A stretch of DNA of 64,000 bases from Desulfospira joergensenii DSM 10085 (GTDB lineage: Bacteria > Desulfobacterota > Desulfobacteria > Desulfobacterales > Desulfobacteraceae): assembly GCF_000420085.1 (NCBI RefSeq), contig NZ_ATUG01000002.1, positions 2,294,001 to 2,358,000 of the forward strand, written 5' to 3'. The position numbers and the translations under genes are program-made. Positions 35,511 through 43,873 of this stretch are shown piece after piece; the stretch's first letter is position 1, and every line of letters starts with the position of its first letter. The notes beneath the pieces were generated by a model that saw nothing but the letters and a program-made list of their open reading frames with translations, was not told where the DNA came from and searched no databases.

Positions 35511-36380
35511 ATGAAACAATCCCTTTTATTGGCCAGTATCTGGCTGCTTGTCTTTTCCGGCTGTGTGGGTCAGGACAAGTATGTTCTGCTGGAAAACCGG
35601 GTGGCTTCCCTTGAGATGGAAAACAACCGGCAGCTCTCGGAACAGCAGAGTTTTTCCCAGAGAGAAGCCGGTCTCAAAGAAGAAATGGCCCGGATAAAAG
35701 AAGAACTTGACCAGAAAACAGGCGGGATCCAGGAAAGATATGCCGAGATCAACTATGAGTTGAAGCAGGCAAAGGAAAAATTTCAGCAGATGGATACCCG
35801 GATTCAGGAATTGAGTTTTAATCTGGGCACCAACAGTGCCAAACGCCGGGAAGATCTTGAAAAAGAACTTGAGCGGCTGGACGGGGCCATATCCAGGAAT
35901 TACGAACGGCTGATCAAGCTGGAACGGTATATGGGATTTGAACCCATGGCCGGTAAAGGCGATGATCCGGATTCATCCGGAGTTATTTCTGAACCATCGG
36001 AAGAGATGTCTGAAACCCGGTTATACGATTTTGCCAAAACCCTTTTCGACAAAGGGGACATGGAAAATGCCAGGATCCAGTTTGAAAATTTTATCAATAA
36101 ATTTCCGGATTCGAAAAACGCAGACAATGCCCGGTTCTGGATTGCCGATTCCTATTATGCTGAAAAATGGTATGAAAAGGCCATTCTGGAGTACCAGAAA
36201 GTGCTGGAAGACTATCCGGATTCCAACAAGACTGCCGCTGCAAGGCTTAAACAGGGGTATTCTTTTGCCGAACTGGGCGAAAAGGCCAATGCCAGACTGA
36301 TTTTGAATGAGTTGGTCAAGCGGCATCCCAAGGCCAAAGAAGCCTCCTATGCCAGGGAAAAATTAAAGAGCCTCAACTAA
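35511..36380 (+). CDS. cpoB: Tol-Pal system protein CpoB (YbgF)
   Basis: A 289-residue exported protein coordinating Tol-Pal with cell-wall synthesis at division. The signal ends in a lipobox (LVFSGC), so this version is probably a lipoprotein, unlike soluble E. coli CpoB. A coiled coil spans about residues 25-130. A TPR-like C-terminus (LYDFAKTLFDKGDMENARIQ, SKNADNARFWIADSYY) is typical. TTG 35505 and GTG 35508 are in frame just upstream; ATG 35511 fits the TTGGAGC ribosome site best. Confidence 0.9.
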   Translation: MKQSLLLASIWLLVFSGCVGQDKYVLLENRVASLEMENNRQLSEQQSFSQREAGLKEEMARIKEELDQKTGGIQERYAEINYELKQAKEKFQQMDTRIQELSFNLGTNSAKRREDLEKELERLDGAISRNYERLIKLERYMGFEPMAGKGDDPDSSGVISEPSEEMSETRLYDFAKTLFDKGDMENARIQFENFINKFPDSKNADNARFWIADSYYAEKWYEKAILEYQKVLEDYPDSNKTAAARLKQGYSFAELGEKANARLILNELVKRHPKAKEASYAREKLKSLN

Positions 36381-36388
36381 ACTCATCC

Positions 36389-36874
36389 ATGATCAAAATA
36401 GTCGGTATTGACCCTGGATTGGCCGGCACAGGGATCGGCGTGGTCCAGGGTACGGGAAACCAAATTGCCGGATATTCCTTTGGCAGTATCTCCACCAGTC
36501 CAAAGGACCCCACCCCCCTGAGACTGGACACCATTTATTCCAAAATCCTGGAATTTCTTACGGATCAAAATCCCGATTATGTTGTTATAGAGGATATTTA
36601 CTCCCTTGAAAAATATCCGGGATCAGGTATTATGTTGGGCAAAGTTTCAGGGGTCCTGCTGGTTGCGGCACACCGGGCAGGATTGCCCGTGGAAGAAATA
36701 CCGGTCCGGGAGGCCAAGAAAATAATCTCGGGAAACGGAGGGGCAGATAAGTTTCAGATGGAGCGGGCCGTAAGAAATCTTCTCAATCATCCGGAGCCCA
36801 TACGCCCGTTTCACGCCTCGGATGCCCTGGGGCTGGCATTGACCGGGTATTACAGGTATGGAAAGGTTCTATGA
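36389..36874 (+). CDS. ruvC: Holliday-junction resolvase RuvC
   Basis: Endonuclease that cuts Holliday junctions with RuvAB. The 161-residue protein has catalytic acids in VGIDPGLAGTG (Asp7), VIEDIYSLEK (Glu) and HASDALGLAL (Asp). It begins 8 nt after cpoB, so transcription from the tol operon may read into ruvCAB. Its stop overlaps the ruvA start by 4 nt. Confidence 0.95.
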   Translation: MIKIVGIDPGLAGTGIGVVQGTGNQIAGYSFGSISTSPKDPTPLRLDTIYSKILEFLTDQNPDYVVIEDIYSLEKYPGSGIMLGKVSGVLLVAAHRAGLPVEEIPVREAKKIISGNGGADKFQMERAVRNLLNHPEPIRPFHASDALGLALTGYYRYGKVL

Positions 36875-37500
36875 TCGGGTATCTTGAGGGACGGGTCATG
36901 CGGGTTGAAGCAGAAGGGATCCTTTTGCTGGCCGGACAGATCGGGTTCGAAATTTTATTGAATGCAACCACCATTCAGCAGATCATGGGTCGATCTCAAG
37001 AGGACGAAACCATTGCCCTGTATATTTACTACCATGTCACGGAAAGACAACCCAAACCCATATTGATCGGTTTTGCTTCCCTGGAGGACAGGGCGTTTTT
37101 CCAGCTTTTCATCACCGTGGCGGCCATCGGTCCCATGAAGGCGGTAAAAGCCCTGACCCGGCCGACAGGGGAAATCGCCCTGGCCATCGAACAAAAGGAC
37201 GTCTCATTTCTTTCCCAGCTCTCCGGAATCGGCAAACGGACAGCCGAAAAAATTATTGCCACCCTCCATGGAAAGGTAGAGGGATTCGTGACCCGGGTTT
37301 CAGAAAAGGATACCCCTGCCCGGGAGCCGATTTCTTCCAGCCTTCAGGAGGTCGCCGGCCAGGTGGAGGTGGTCCTGGTCGAACAATTGGGCCATTCCAC
37401 TGCCTCTGCCAGGAGGATGATCAATGAGGCTCTTGCCCGGAACCAGGAGATCTCTACACCCGAGGACCTGTTTGATGAAATCTATAGGGAGAATCAATAA
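36871..37500 (+). CDS. ruvA: Holliday-junction DNA-binding protein RuvA
   Basis: A 209-residue tetrameric protein that recognises four-way junctions and recruits RuvB. It begins with an OB-fold (MIGYLEGRVMRVEAEGILL). Helix-hairpin-helix motifs (LSGIGKRTAEKIIATL) follow, then a flexible linker and a C-terminal RuvB-binding domain (LGHSTASARRMINEAL). ATGA overlap with ruvC and 2 nt to ruvB show one operon. Confidence 0.96.
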   Translation: MIGYLEGRVMRVEAEGILLLAGQIGFEILLNATTIQQIMGRSQEDETIALYIYYHVTERQPKPILIGFASLEDRAFFQLFITVAAIGPMKAVKALTRPTGEIALAIEQKDVSFLSQLSGIGKRTAEKIIATLHGKVEGFVTRVSEKDTPAREPISSSLQEVAGQVEVVLVEQLGHSTASARRMINEALARNQEISTPEDLFDEIYRENQ

Positions 37501-37502
37501 TC

Positions 37503-38576
37503 ATGTCAGAAGGGATCCTTTCCTTTTCGTCGAACAGCCCTGGCCCGGAAGATAGACTCGAACCGGGAGATAAAAAAGGGGTGGTGACATCCAGGAAACT
37601 CAGGGAGGACGGGGTTCCGGATATTATTTCCCTTCGACCCACCCGATTTGAAGATTATGTGGGGCAGAAAGAATCGGTGGAGACCTTGAAAATCGCCATT
37701 CAGGCCGCCAAACTCAGAAATGAACCCCTGGACCACATCCTGCTTCACGGTCCTCCGGGGCTTGGGAAGACAACGGTTTCCCATATCATCGCCAATGAAA
37801 TGGGAAGTGATTTGACGGTGACCTCGGGGCCGACCCTTGAAAAAGGGGGAGATCTTATCGGGATACTGACCAATTTGGGAGACGGAGATATCCTTTTCAT
37901 CGATGAGATTCACAGGATCCCCAAGGTGGTGGAAGAGTTTCTCTATCCGGCCATGGAGGATTTTGCCGTGGACTTTGTCTTTGACAAGGGGATCCATGCC
38001 CGGAGCCACCGGTACCGGCTCAAACGGTTCGTTCTGGTGGGGGCCACCACCCGGGTGGGATTGTTGTCTTCCCCTTTGCGGGACCGATTCGGGCTTTTCA
38101 GGACCCTGGATTTTTATACCTGTGAAGAGCTTCAGACCATTATCAAAAGGTCTGCACAACTGCTAGAAACAGAAATATCAGGTCAGGGTTGTATGGAGCT
38201 GGCCCAAAGGTCAAGGGGAACCCCGAGAATTGCCAACCGGCTGCTCAAAAGGGTCAGAGATTTTGCCCAGGTCCGGGCAAACGGACGGGTCACTTCGGAA
38301 TCCGTCAAGGCCGCCCTCAGTCTGGAGGGGATTGACAGTCTTGGGCTGACCCGGCTCGACCGGAACTATTTACAAACAATTATTGATTTTTATAAAGGCG
38401 GACCCGTGGGGGTTGAGGCCATTGCCGCGACCCTCCAGGAAGAGACCGATACCCTGGTGGATGTGGTGGAACCCTTTCTTCTGAAGATCGGGCTTGTATT
38501 ACGGACCTCCAGCGGAAGAAGGGCATCTGAAGAAGCGTATAAACATCTAAAAATAAAACCGGATGAATCAAGATGA
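37503..38576 (+). CDS. ruvB: Holliday-junction helicase motor RuvB
   Basis: AAA+ ATPase driving branch migration. Conserved motifs are LRPTRFEDYVGQ, Walker A GPPGLGKTT near residue 82, Walker B FIDEIHRIPKVVEEFLYPAM, and sensor GATTRVGLLSSPLRDRFG. The winged-helix C-terminus follows (GPVGVEAIAATLQEETDTL). The N-terminal 30 residues before the conserved core are Ser/Pro/Glu-rich and slightly extended. 357 residues. Confidence 0.97.
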   Translation: MSEGILSFSSNSPGPEDRLEPGDKKGVVTSRKLREDGVPDIISLRPTRFEDYVGQKESVETLKIAIQAAKLRNEPLDHILLHGPPGLGKTTVSHIIANEMGSDLTVTSGPTLEKGGDLIGILTNLGDGDILFIDEIHRIPKVVEEFLYPAMEDFAVDFVFDKGIHARSHRYRLKRFVLVGATTRVGLLSSPLRDRFGLFRTLDFYTCEELQTIIKRSAQLLETEISGQGCMELAQRSRGTPRIANRLLKRVRDFAQVRANGRVTSESVKAALSLEGIDSLGLTRLDRNYLQTIIDFYKGGPVGVEAIAATLQEETDTLVDVVEPFLLKIGLVLRTSSGRRASEEAYKHLKIKPDESR

Positions 38577-38585
38577 TGGTCTTAA

Positions 38586-39920
38586 ATGAAAGTGGTTTTT
38601 AAATATTATTATCCCAGTATCTGTTTTTTGATCCTGGTGCTGACCCTGTCGGCCCCGTTTGTCTGTGCATCTGCTCAAAGGCCGGAAAATCAGCCTCCTT
38701 CCATAATTGAGTTGCCGGAAAATGAAAATGCCATCCTGGTGGAAAAGGAGAGCCAGATGCTTTATATCTATAAAGCAGGTCAGGGGTTTGACAGGTCCCT
38801 GGAACTTGTGTTCAGCGCCCCGTGTTCCACCGGTGAGGTATCAGGCCCAAAGATCGAGAAGGGGGATAAGAAAACCCCGGAGGGTATTTATTTTTTGATC
38901 GACGAGTTTGAGGATAAATATCTGGCCCCGGTATACGGCAAAAAGGCGTTTCCCACGGATTATCCCAATTTCATGGACCGCCGCCAGGGGAAAAACGGTT
39001 CAGCCATATGGATACACGGAACAGACAGGGCACTCAAGCCCATGGACTCCAACGGGTGTATTGCCCTGGAAAACGAAAATGTCATGGCCCTTTCCAATTA
39101 CATCCGTCTCGATTCGACTCCCCTGATTATTGTAGATAAAATCGGGCAGGAAGAGTCTTTTCGGATCAAGGAAACCCGAACCAGAATCATGAACCTTGTC
39201 AGCGACTGGATAAAAGCCATTGAACGGGGTTCCTACCATGAATTTCTCTCTTTTTATGCACCTTCCTATGTGCCGGACATCTCCTGGTGGGAAGAGTGGC
39301 TCAAAATACGGGGAAGGGCGGTAAAACTGAAAAAAGAGTTAAGGCTGAATACCTCTGCCACCGGTATTTACAGACACAAAGACCTTTATGTGGTTCTCAT
39401 GGATTTTGATCTGGCCTGGGGGGAAAAAAAGCTCAATCTTGGAAGGCGAAAGCTCTTTTTTAAAAGCCAGGAACCAGGCTATAAAATTGTGGGGGACATG
39501 TTTCAGATGAAAAACAAAACCTTTGCAGAGGCTGAAGTTCCACTTGTCGTGGCTGCACTGGAACTGATAAGCTCCCAACCCTCTAAGGAAGCTGCACTGG
39601 ATACGGTCCGGGCCTGGCTGGCGGCTTGGTCTGCCAAGGACATGGATGCCTACGGGGCTTTTTATGTTCCTGGATTCCGGTCTGAAGGCATGTCCAAAAA
39701 AGCATGGATACGCAGAAAAAAAGCCCTGTCCAAGAGGTATGCCTACATCCGTGTGACCGGAGAAAATTTTAAAATATCCAAGAAAAAGGATGGGCTGGAG
39801 GTAACTTTTATGCAAAATTATGAGTCCAGCGGTTTTTCAACAAAGGGCGTCAAGCAATTGAAACTAGTTAACAAAGGTGGATCATGGAAGATATCTCAAG
39901 AGAACTGGAAAGGGAAATAG
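38586..39920 (+). CDS. L,D-transpeptidase/carboxypeptidase with NTF2-like repeats (Csd6-like)
   Basis: A 444-residue periplasmic wall enzyme. Signal peptide at about 1-30. A YkuD domain at about 45-185 carries catalytic H144 (IWIHGTD) and C158 in SNGCIAL. Two NTF2-like segments follow: about 195-320 (AIERGSYHEFLSFYAPSY) and 335-444 (WLAAWSAKDMDAYGAFYVPG). YkuD plus NTF2 is the architecture of Helicobacter pylori Csd6, an L,D-carboxypeptidase trimming peptidoglycan tetrapeptides to tripeptides; here the NTF2 module seems duplicated. It overlaps the next gene by 37 nt and heads a set with a Csd4-like enzyme and a bactofilin. Whether it acts as transpeptidase or carboxypeptidase is not readable from sequence. 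Confidence 0.87.
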   Translation: MKVVFKYYYPSICFLILVLTLSAPFVCASAQRPENQPPSIIELPENENAILVEKESQMLYIYKAGQGFDRSLELVFSAPCSTGEVSGPKIEKGDKKTPEGIYFLIDEFEDKYLAPVYGKKAFPTDYPNFMDRRQGKNGSAIWIHGTDRALKPMDSNGCIALENENVMALSNYIRLDSTPLIIVDKIGQEESFRIKETRTRIMNLVSDWIKAIERGSYHEFLSFYAPSYVPDISWWEEWLKIRGRAVKLKKELRLNTSATGIYRHKDLYVVLMDFDLAWGEKKLNLGRRKLFFKSQEPGYKIVGDMFQMKNKTFAEAEVPLVVAALELISSQPSKEAALDTVRAWLAAWSAKDMDAYGAFYVPGFRSEGMSKKAWIRRKKALSKRYAYIRVTGENFKISKKKDGLEVTFMQNYESSGFSTKGVKQLKLVNKGGSWKISQENWKGK

Positions 39921-40876
39921 CCAGGGCAAAACCAGCTGAGCACAAAAGGTCCAGAAAAAAACGGATCCTTATTGTGGATGATTTCGGGGGGATGAAATCC
40001 GGCGGTTATCTGAGAGTTCTTGTAAAATTTTTATGGGTTTCAAGTGTCGTCTGTGCCCTGATTGCCGGCGGACTTTATTTTTTTTATGCGCATCTATCCG
40101 GAGAGAACCGTGTGCTTGCGGAAAAAGTGACTGTTCTGGAAAAAAAATATAAGAGGCTGGTGGAGGAAAAAGAGGTGTTGATGGCCCGGCTGGTCATTTC
40201 CGGTAAGGAGCCCAGGGTGGAACCGGGGTCCAAAGACCGGAAAGCGGTTCCGAAGAATGGGAAAAAAGAGCCATCCAGCGAGGAACTAAAGCAGAAGATC
40301 GCGGCCGTCACACCCGTAAAAGATCCAACGCCCAGCGCCGTGTCAAAATCAAATGAGAAAAAAATAGAGGCAGCCCCTGGGAAGAAAAAGATAGCGGCTG
40401 TCCAAAACCAGCAGCCTAAAGTTCAGGCGGAACCAGAGAAAATCCAGGCCCAAAAAACAGAGACTGATCCAGGGCCGAGCGGGAAAAGCTTAATCAACAG
40501 CGTGGCAGTGGAAAAATTCTCCATTACCCGTGATAAACTTGACAAACATCTTCTGGTGGGGTTTGACATCCGGAATGTTTCGGAAAAACCCGGGGGAGTT
40601 TCCGGAAGGATATTTACTGTCCTGAAGCCGGAAATCACCGGTCCGGAAAACTGGCTGGTGGTTCCGACGGTTCCATTGAAGGACGGAATTCCTTCCCTGC
40701 ACAGGAAAGGGCAGTACTTTTCCATTGCCCATTTCAAGCCGGTGAGATTCAGGATCGAAAACGGGAAAAGCCCTGATTATTATAAGAAAGCGGCTGTGTA
40801 TATATTTGACGAACAAGGAAAACTGATCTCTGAAAGTTTTATTGATATTCTGCCTGAAGAAACGGATCAGAACTGA
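39884..40876 (+). CDS. Membrane-anchored coiled-coil protein in the cell-shape cluster, unknown family
   Basis: A 330-residue bitopic protein I cannot assign to a family. The cytoplasmic N-terminus is basic (residues 1-45, with KRSRKKRILIVDDFGG). A membrane helix is at about 46-69 and a periplasmic coiled coil at about 72-105 (LEKKYKRLVEEKEVLM). A Lys/Pro/Ala-rich linker runs to about 205. A compact C-terminal domain (about 210-330, AVEKFSITRDKLDKHLLVGF...) ends the protein. Topology recalls H. pylori Csd5, which bridges cytoplasmic bactofilin and the wall, but no sequence similarity is claimed. The start (GGTGG then ATG) lies inside the Csd6-like gene and the stop overlaps the Csd4-like start, so all three are coupled. 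Confidence 0.75.
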   Translation: MEDISRELEREIARAKPAEHKRSRKKRILIVDDFGGMKSGGYLRVLVKFLWVSSVVCALIAGGLYFFYAHLSGENRVLAEKVTVLEKKYKRLVEEKEVLMARLVISGKEPRVEPGSKDRKAVPKNGKKEPSSEELKQKIAAVTPVKDPTPSAVSKSNEKKIEAAPGKKKIAAVQNQQPKVQAEPEKIQAQKTETDPGPSGKSLINSVAVEKFSITRDKLDKHLLVGFDIRNVSEKPGGVSGRIFTVLKPEITGPENWLVVPTVPLKDGIPSLHRKGQYFSIAHFKPVRFRIENGKSPDYYKKAAVYIFDEQGKLISESFIDILPEETDQN

Positions 40877-42423
40877 TGGAATTTAAAATTCTAAAAAGGC
40901 AAATTAAAAGGGGAGCCAGACCTATACATGGCCTTTGGGTCCACTCTTGTGCTGCGGTTATCCTTTTTTTCACGCTTCTGCCCGGCCTTGGTCTGGCCGG
41001 CCAGAGAACCCATACGGTCTATTTTGAGGGGCAGGAGAATGAACTCCATGTATACCGGGTCATCGGAGCCAGAAAAGGAAAAACCCTACTCATCATCGGA
41101 GGAATCCAGGGGGATGAGCCCGGAGGATTTCTGGCCGCGGATTTTTATGCAGATTTTGCCCTTGAAACCGGAAATCTCATTGTTGTGCCCCGGGCCAACT
41201 TTCCGTCCATCCTGAAAAACGAAAGACAGATCAACCAGGATATGAACCGGAAATTCATGGACGACCATACGGCCAACTACGAAGCCAAGGTGGTAAATGT
41301 ACTTAAGGGACTGATCTGTGAGAGTGACTGCTTTTTAAATCTCCATGAAGGATCCGGCATATTCTCCCCCACATGGGAGGACAAGGACAGGAACCCCAAA
41401 AAATACGGGCAGTCCCTGATTGCCGATGATGCCCTGCTGAATCCAGGGGACGGTAAAAAACCGGTGAATCTTGAAATCATGGCCCAAAAAGTGATTGAAA
41501 AGATCAATATGAACATAAACAACGAATCTTATCTTTTTCATTTTAATAATCACCGGACAAGCCATCCTGATTCCCTTCACAAGGAGCAGAGGCGGTCTGC
41601 CACCTATTATGCCCATAATGTCTGCAAAATACCGGCTTTCGGGGTCGAGTCTGCCAAATCTCTGCCTTTAGAGCAGAAGGTCAGGCAGCACATCTACGCC
41701 ATAAACGGATTTATGGAGGTCCTGGGTATCATCCCTGAGACCCCTGGGATTGATTTGAAAAAGCCGGAGATGCAGTACATGATCATCTCTGTGAATGATT
41801 CTATCCCCGTTGTTGTGGCCAAAATGCAGCACCTCAAGATTCAACAGGGGGACCGCGTCTTGGTCCATGACATCGTGGCCAATTATGAGCGGGGTCTGAG
41901 CGTGGATGTCCTGGGGGTGGGAAATGAATTTAACGATTTGAAAAAAAAGCTTAAAATCGTGGAATCCACCAGAATCGAGGCCAAAAAGGATTCCTATGCC
42001 TGCGGCAGTGTGTTTTTGGACGTGGCCGAGGGAGAAGCGGCATCTGTCCCCGATAGGGGGCCGGTTAAACTGGCCGTGGAAGAGTCCCGGAAAGAAAAGA
42101 CCATATTGTATAAGCTGAAAATAAACGGAGAGACCATCATTGCAGACAATTACAGCCATGTGGCCGTAAATTACGGGGATAAGCTGGTGATCGAAGATAT
42201 CATCACCGGGCAGATCGATCCCTCGGAGTATGTGGTGAATTTCAAGGGGTTTGTGGGGAATAAATCCAAGAATAACGGTGAAGACCGGGGGTATGTAATC
42301 GATACAGCTGCCGGAGTTCTGATGCAGGGATATTCACTTGAAAAACAGGGCAGGCGCTATCATATACTGACAACTTTTAAGGGCAAAGAAGTCGGTAGAG
42401 TTTATATAGACATTCAATCTTAA
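40876..42423 (+). CDS. M14/M99-family zinc D,L-carboxypeptidase (Csd4-like)
   Basis: A 515-residue exported metallocarboxypeptidase. The signal or anchor helix is at about 24-42. The zinc site uses GGIQGDE (Q78, E81) and LNLHEG (H157). The first ligand is Gln where other M14 enzymes have His, the diagnostic feature of H. pylori Csd4/M99. The substrate arginine motif DMNRKF is at about 122-127, and E258 (FGVES) is the likely catalytic Glu. Two C-terminal beta domains follow from about residue 300, as in Csd4. Csd4 cleaves muropeptide tripeptides to dipeptides and sets cell curvature. Located between the coiled-coil protein and a bactofilin. Confidence 0.87.
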   Translation: MEFKILKRQIKRGARPIHGLWVHSCAAVILFFTLLPGLGLAGQRTHTVYFEGQENELHVYRVIGARKGKTLLIIGGIQGDEPGGFLAADFYADFALETGNLIVVPRANFPSILKNERQINQDMNRKFMDDHTANYEAKVVNVLKGLICESDCFLNLHEGSGIFSPTWEDKDRNPKKYGQSLIADDALLNPGDGKKPVNLEIMAQKVIEKINMNINNESYLFHFNNHRTSHPDSLHKEQRRSATYYAHNVCKIPAFGVESAKSLPLEQKVRQHIYAINGFMEVLGIIPETPGIDLKKPEMQYMIISVNDSIPVVVAKMQHLKIQQGDRVLVHDIVANYERGLSVDVLGVGNEFNDLKKKLKIVESTRIEAKKDSYACGSVFLDVAEGEAASVPDRGPVKLAVEESRKEKTILYKLKINGETIIADNYSHVAVNYGDKLVIEDIITGQIDPSEYVVNFKGFVGNKSKNNGEDRGYVIDTAAGVLMQGYSLEKQGRRYHILTTFKGKEVGRVYIDIQS

Positions 42424-42442
42424 GGCGGCAAGGAGACTGATC

Positions 42443-42850
42443 GTGGCAAAGACCAATAAACAAAATTTGTCAATCATTGACAAGGAACTGAAAATCGACG
42501 GCTCGATTTCAAGCACGGGTAAGCTTATCATTAAAGGGCAGGTGACGGGCACCATTGAAGGGGATGCAGTGATCATTGCCGAAGACGGTATCGTCAACTC
42601 CAGTTCCACCCGGGTGGCCAGCATTACCATCGGCGGCAGGTTCCAGGGAGATATCTCCGCATCCAAGGAACTGATTATTCTTGCCACCGGCATCTGCTCC
42701 GGAAAGGTGGAATGCAAGGATTTGATTGTGGAAAACGGCGGAGTGCTAAATGCGGAAGTCTCCTGCAAGACATCCAGCAAGCTGTCAAGCCCAAAGGAAA
42801 AAAATTCAATTGTCCCGGGCCTGAAATCAGAAAAAAGAATTGAATTATAA
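42443..42850 (+). CDS. Bactofilin (CcmA-like cytoskeletal protein)
   Basis: A 135-residue polymer-forming protein of the bactofilin family (DUF583). The hallmark right-handed beta-helix repeats are visible: LKIDGSISSTGKLIIKGQVT, GTIEGDAVIIAEDG, ITIGGRFQGDIS, LIILATGICSGKVECKDLI. The ends are short and disordered. Bactofilins scaffold wall enzymes; CcmA does so for the Csd proteins in Helicobacter. The GTG start follows AAGGAG at 7 nt. It is 19 nt after the Csd4-like gene, so it is probably in the same operon. Confidence 0.93.
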   Translation: MAKTNKQNLSIIDKELKIDGSISSTGKLIIKGQVTGTIEGDAVIIAEDGIVNSSSTRVASITIGGRFQGDISASKELIILATGICSGKVECKDLIVENGGVLNAEVSCKTSSKLSSPKEKNSIVPGLKSEKRIEL

Positions 42851-42914
42851 AATTTCCTTGACTTTAAAAGGGAAATCAGGTAAATGTTGCGGGTTGTGTT
42901 TACGAAGAGGAGCA

Positions 42915-43358
42915 ATGAGAACATTGAAAAAATATACTTATAGTGCAAAAAGATCAGACAACAAAGAAAACTGGTGTGTTGTTGATGCGGCAGACAAGGT
43001 TCTTGGAAGACTTGCGTCACAGATTGCCTACAGAATCCGCGGCAAGCATAATCCCCTTTATACTCCCCATGTAGATACAGGCGACTGGGTGGTAGTGATT
43101 AATGCTGACAAAATTCGTCTGACCGGCAACAAGCTGGATCAGAAACAATACTATCGCCACTCCGGTTACATCGGAAGTCTTAAATCGGACACTGCCAAAG
43201 AACTGCTTGAGAAGAAACCCGAAGAGGTGATTCGCAAGGCCGTCAGGGGCATGCTGCCGAAAAACAGACTGGGCAGAAAATTGGGCAAGAAATTATTTAT
43301 TTACGCTGGTGATCAGCACCCCCATGCTGCTCAAAAGCCGGAAGTAATTGAAATTTAA
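42915..43358 (+). CDS. rplM: 50S ribosomal protein L13 (uL13)
   Basis: A 147-residue ribosomal protein starting at ATG 42915 (MRTLKKYTYSAKRSDNKENW), preceded by GAGGAG. An upstream in-frame extension to 42840 overlaps the bactofilin gene and is not part of the family. Conserved GRLASQIAYRIRGKHNPLYTP and VRGMLPKNRLGRKLGKKLF segments are present. Forms the usual operon with rpsI 24 nt downstream. Confidence 0.97.
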   Translation: MRTLKKYTYSAKRSDNKENWCVVDAADKVLGRLASQIAYRIRGKHNPLYTPHVDTGDWVVVINADKIRLTGNKLDQKQYYRHSGYIGSLKSDTAKELLEKKPEEVIRKAVRGMLPKNRLGRKLGKKLFIYAGDQHPHAAQKPEVIEI

Positions 43359-43382
43359 GAATCAAAGGACAGAACACGATCA

Positions 43383-43778
43383 ATGGAAACTGGAAACATA
43401 TTTTACGCCACAGGCAAGCGTAAAGATTCTGTGGCCAAAGTTTGGCTGAGACCCGGCACGGGCAATATCATTGTCAATGACAGGGACATGGGTGAATATT
43501 TTGATATCAGTGTGAACCAGGAACTGCTGGCTTCTCCCCTTGTTTTAACCGAAAAACAGGATATCTTTGATATTAAAATTACCGTCATGGGTGGCGGTCA
43601 ATCCGGTCAGGCCGGCGCTGTCAGACAGGGGCTTTCCAAAGCTCTGGTTCTTGCGGATCCCGAATTGAGAGGGGTGCTCAAAAACGCAGGGTTTCTAACC
43701 CGGGATTCCAGGAAAAAAGAACGTAAAAAATACGGGAAAAAAGGCGCAAGGGCCAGTTTTCAGTTTTCCAAAAGATAG
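43383..43778 (+). CDS. rpsI: 30S ribosomal protein S9 (uS9)
   Basis: A 131-residue ribosomal protein. Typical N-terminus FYATGKRKDSVAKVWLRPG, central GGGQSGQAGAVRQGLSKAL, and a basic tail ending KARASFQFSKR-like (GARASFQFSKR), which reaches the decoding centre. Followed by a terminator 18 nt after the stop. Confidence 0.97.
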   Translation: METGNIFYATGKRKDSVAKVWLRPGTGNIIVNDRDMGEYFDISVNQELLASPLVLTEKQDIFDIKITVMGGGQSGQAGAVRQGLSKALVLADPELRGVLKNAGFLTRDSRKKERKKYGKKGARASFQFSKR

Positions 43779-43796
43779 TTCTTATTTGTTCGGTTC

Positions 43797-43834
43797 AAAA
43801 GGGGGGAGGCAAATTTATTTGTTCCCCCTTTTGT
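43797..43834 (+). terminator. Terminator after rpsI
   Basis: AAAAGGGGGGA at 43797-43807 pairs with TCCCCCTTTT at 43823-43832 around an AT-rich loop, and the 3' arm ends in T residues. It closes the transcript that carries rplM-rpsI. Confidence 0.85.
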
Positions 43835-43873
43835 CGTTTGGCGTTTATGCCTTAAGATTCGCAGGGAGGTGGT

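Noticed and set aside
42840..42914. 25-codon extension of rplM
   Set aside because: It overlaps the bactofilin gene and is absent from the L13 family; ATG 42915 has its own ribosome site.
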